NCBI GenBank assembly: GCA_019787685.1
Contig: JAHNUO010000002.1
Span: 434,001-498,000, forward strand
Direction of reading: 5' to 3'
Origin: Chiua virens
Lineage: Eukaryota; Basidiomycota; Agaricomycetes; Boletales; Boletaceae
DNA length: 64,000 bases
Positions within the stretch are counted from its first letter, which is position 1, and each line of letters starts with the position of its first letter. Of the stretch, positions 62,986-64,000 are shown piece after piece. The position numbers were made by a program, and so were the translations under genes. A model generated the notes under the pieces. The model saw nothing but the letters and a program-made list of their open reading frames with translations, had not been told where the DNA came from and did no database searches.

Positions 62986-64000
62986 GCAAAGTACATCTAC
63001 CTTTTGGGGGCAATTGGCCATTCTCTGACCCCCACATTTTTCTTGTTCCAGAAATACTTCATATGCTACACAAATACTTCTTCAATCACATTCTGAAGTG
63101 GTGCAAGGTGGTTGTTGGGGATGAACTTGACAAGCAATTTAAGGCTCAGCATAAGCGTGTTGCTGCACGTCATTTACTGGTGGGGTCAGTCACATCAAAC
63201 AGATGACTGGGTAGGAACATTGCAACATCCAAAGGACCCTTGTTGCTATCATTGCTACTGCCCCTGGTGTCAAGGCTAACTTCCTGCAGGCCATTCAAGC
63301 AATAATTGACTTCATCTACCAGGCCCAGAGTCCCATGCACACAGAGTCCTCTATCCAGAAGATGGAGGATGCATTGCATGCATTTCACAGGTACAAGCAT
63401 GTGATCATGGATGCTGGAGTGTGAAAGACACAAAGTGGGAGCATCAAAATGGACTTCCATATTCCAAAGTTAGAGCTCTTTCAACATTTCACAGCTTCCA
63501 TTCATTGCAGTGGATCACTCATCCAACACACAGCTGATGTAAGTGAACATCTACTTCACATGCATTGCAAGAATCCATTTGAGCATACCAATAAGCACAA
63601 GGATTTTGCAGGACAGGTCATCTGTATCCTTGACCATGAAGAAATGATGCGCCAATATGACCTCTACACAATGCTTCACACAAATGACATCCCACTTGTC
63701 AATCTTATCAAAGAGGAGGAGGAGGAGGAGATCTATATGGTGGATCCAACAAGGGAATGGATTTCACAAGTCCTGCCCAGCGAACTTAGGCAAATCAGTA
63801 CTCCCCTGCTCCATCTGTAATCATTTTTAGCAGGGTTTCTGTCTCATAACGTTCAAACAGCTCTCCATGTCACTGTGGCCCCTGATGAGAAGAATATCAC
63901 CCTGGATGTCGCCATGAGCCTTTACAACCTCCTGGACTTCTGCAAGTGCTATGACCAGTACCTCAAACAATTTGTTTCACCTTCCAATATTTCACGCATT
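62986..64000 (+). pseudogene. Plavaka transposase relic 1, C-terminal part, runs off the window
   Basis: Frames give NWPFSDPHIFLVPEILHMLH, KYFFNHILKWCKVVVGDELD and QFKAQHKRVAARHF, shift to SHIKQMTGREHRDIQ-like and IDFIYQAQSPMHTESSIQKM, then FHIPKLELFQHFTASIHCSG, IQHTADVSEHLLHMHCKNPF and an open stretch 63449-63820 with a glutamate-rich run (KEEEEEEIY). After a stop at about 63820, conserved-looking sequence (HVTVAPDEKNITLDVAMSLY) continues to the window edge. The order matches the Plavaka C-terminal half and relic 2 at 39290-41318. Confidence 0.88.

Overview
The window reads as a repeat-rich, mostly AT-rich stretch of a basidiomycete (Agaricomycete) nuclear genome. This is inferred from the element classes present (chromodomain Ty3/Gypsy, Ty1/Copia, Plavaka, KDZ/CxC2, hAT, a Pif1-type Helitron helicase, DUF6532-like and FunK1-like fragments) and from short introns of about 50-60 bp. 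I see no confident functional host gene. Nearly everything is a transposable element, a solo LTR, or a gene relic split by one. Family names come from recognised motifs and from memory of the families, because no database search was possible.

Layout. 1-8.6 kb: a decayed LTR of family A, two opposed Copia relics, a short solo LTR and a Gypsy RNase H/integrase relic. 11.3-20.6 kb: a Gypsy gag relic, then a KDZ transposase relic (minus strand) split by family B element 14728-19043, a 4.3-kb non-autonomous Gypsy element with two LTRs and a TTGTC target duplication. Element B carries gag on its sense (minus) strand and, antisense to it, a separate gene with its own TATA box, a spliceosomal intron, a coiled coil and a Zn2Cys6-type cysteine cluster. 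23.3-25.8 kb: a relic of a fungal protein family I know only as hypothetical. 26.8-31 kb: LTR relics and MITE-like repeats. 30.2-37.2 kb: a decayed chromodomain Gypsy (family C) with a solo LTR (family D) in its 5' LTR and a 249-bp insertion in RT. 37.2-41.3 kb: hAT and Plavaka relics, each split by a solo LTR. 41.3-46.5 kb: a long-TIR TA-flanked MITE, a kinase-like relic, a Helitron helicase fragment and a tandem repeat of intron-like units. 46.5-48.7 kb: a second family C pol relic holding a solo LTR (family E) and a 607-bp TIR element. 49.7-53 kb: a DUF6532-like relic, half a MITE, a solo LTR and an unrecognised 205-aa ORF. 53.4-64 kb: a Plavaka transposase gene split by a young, nearly intact, GC-rich 7,685-bp Gypsy chromovirus (family A, 53730-61414, 720-bp LTRs differing at 4 sites, TSD AGGCC) and by a family B solo LTR.

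Three observations stand out. (1) Families A, B and C each carry an 11-12 nt primer-binding site, 2 nt inside the 5' LTR, exactly complementary to an LTR segment about 31-33 nt downstream of a TATA box. This is the architecture expected for Tf1-type self-priming rather than tRNA priming. (2) The antisense Zn2Cys6 gene of element B. (3) In element A, a canonical -1 slippery heptamer sits directly on the gag stop, and a double zinc-knuckle domain continues in frame beyond the chromodomain. LTR-LTR differences in A and B are almost all CG versus TG/CA, so decay here looks driven by deamination of methylated CpG.
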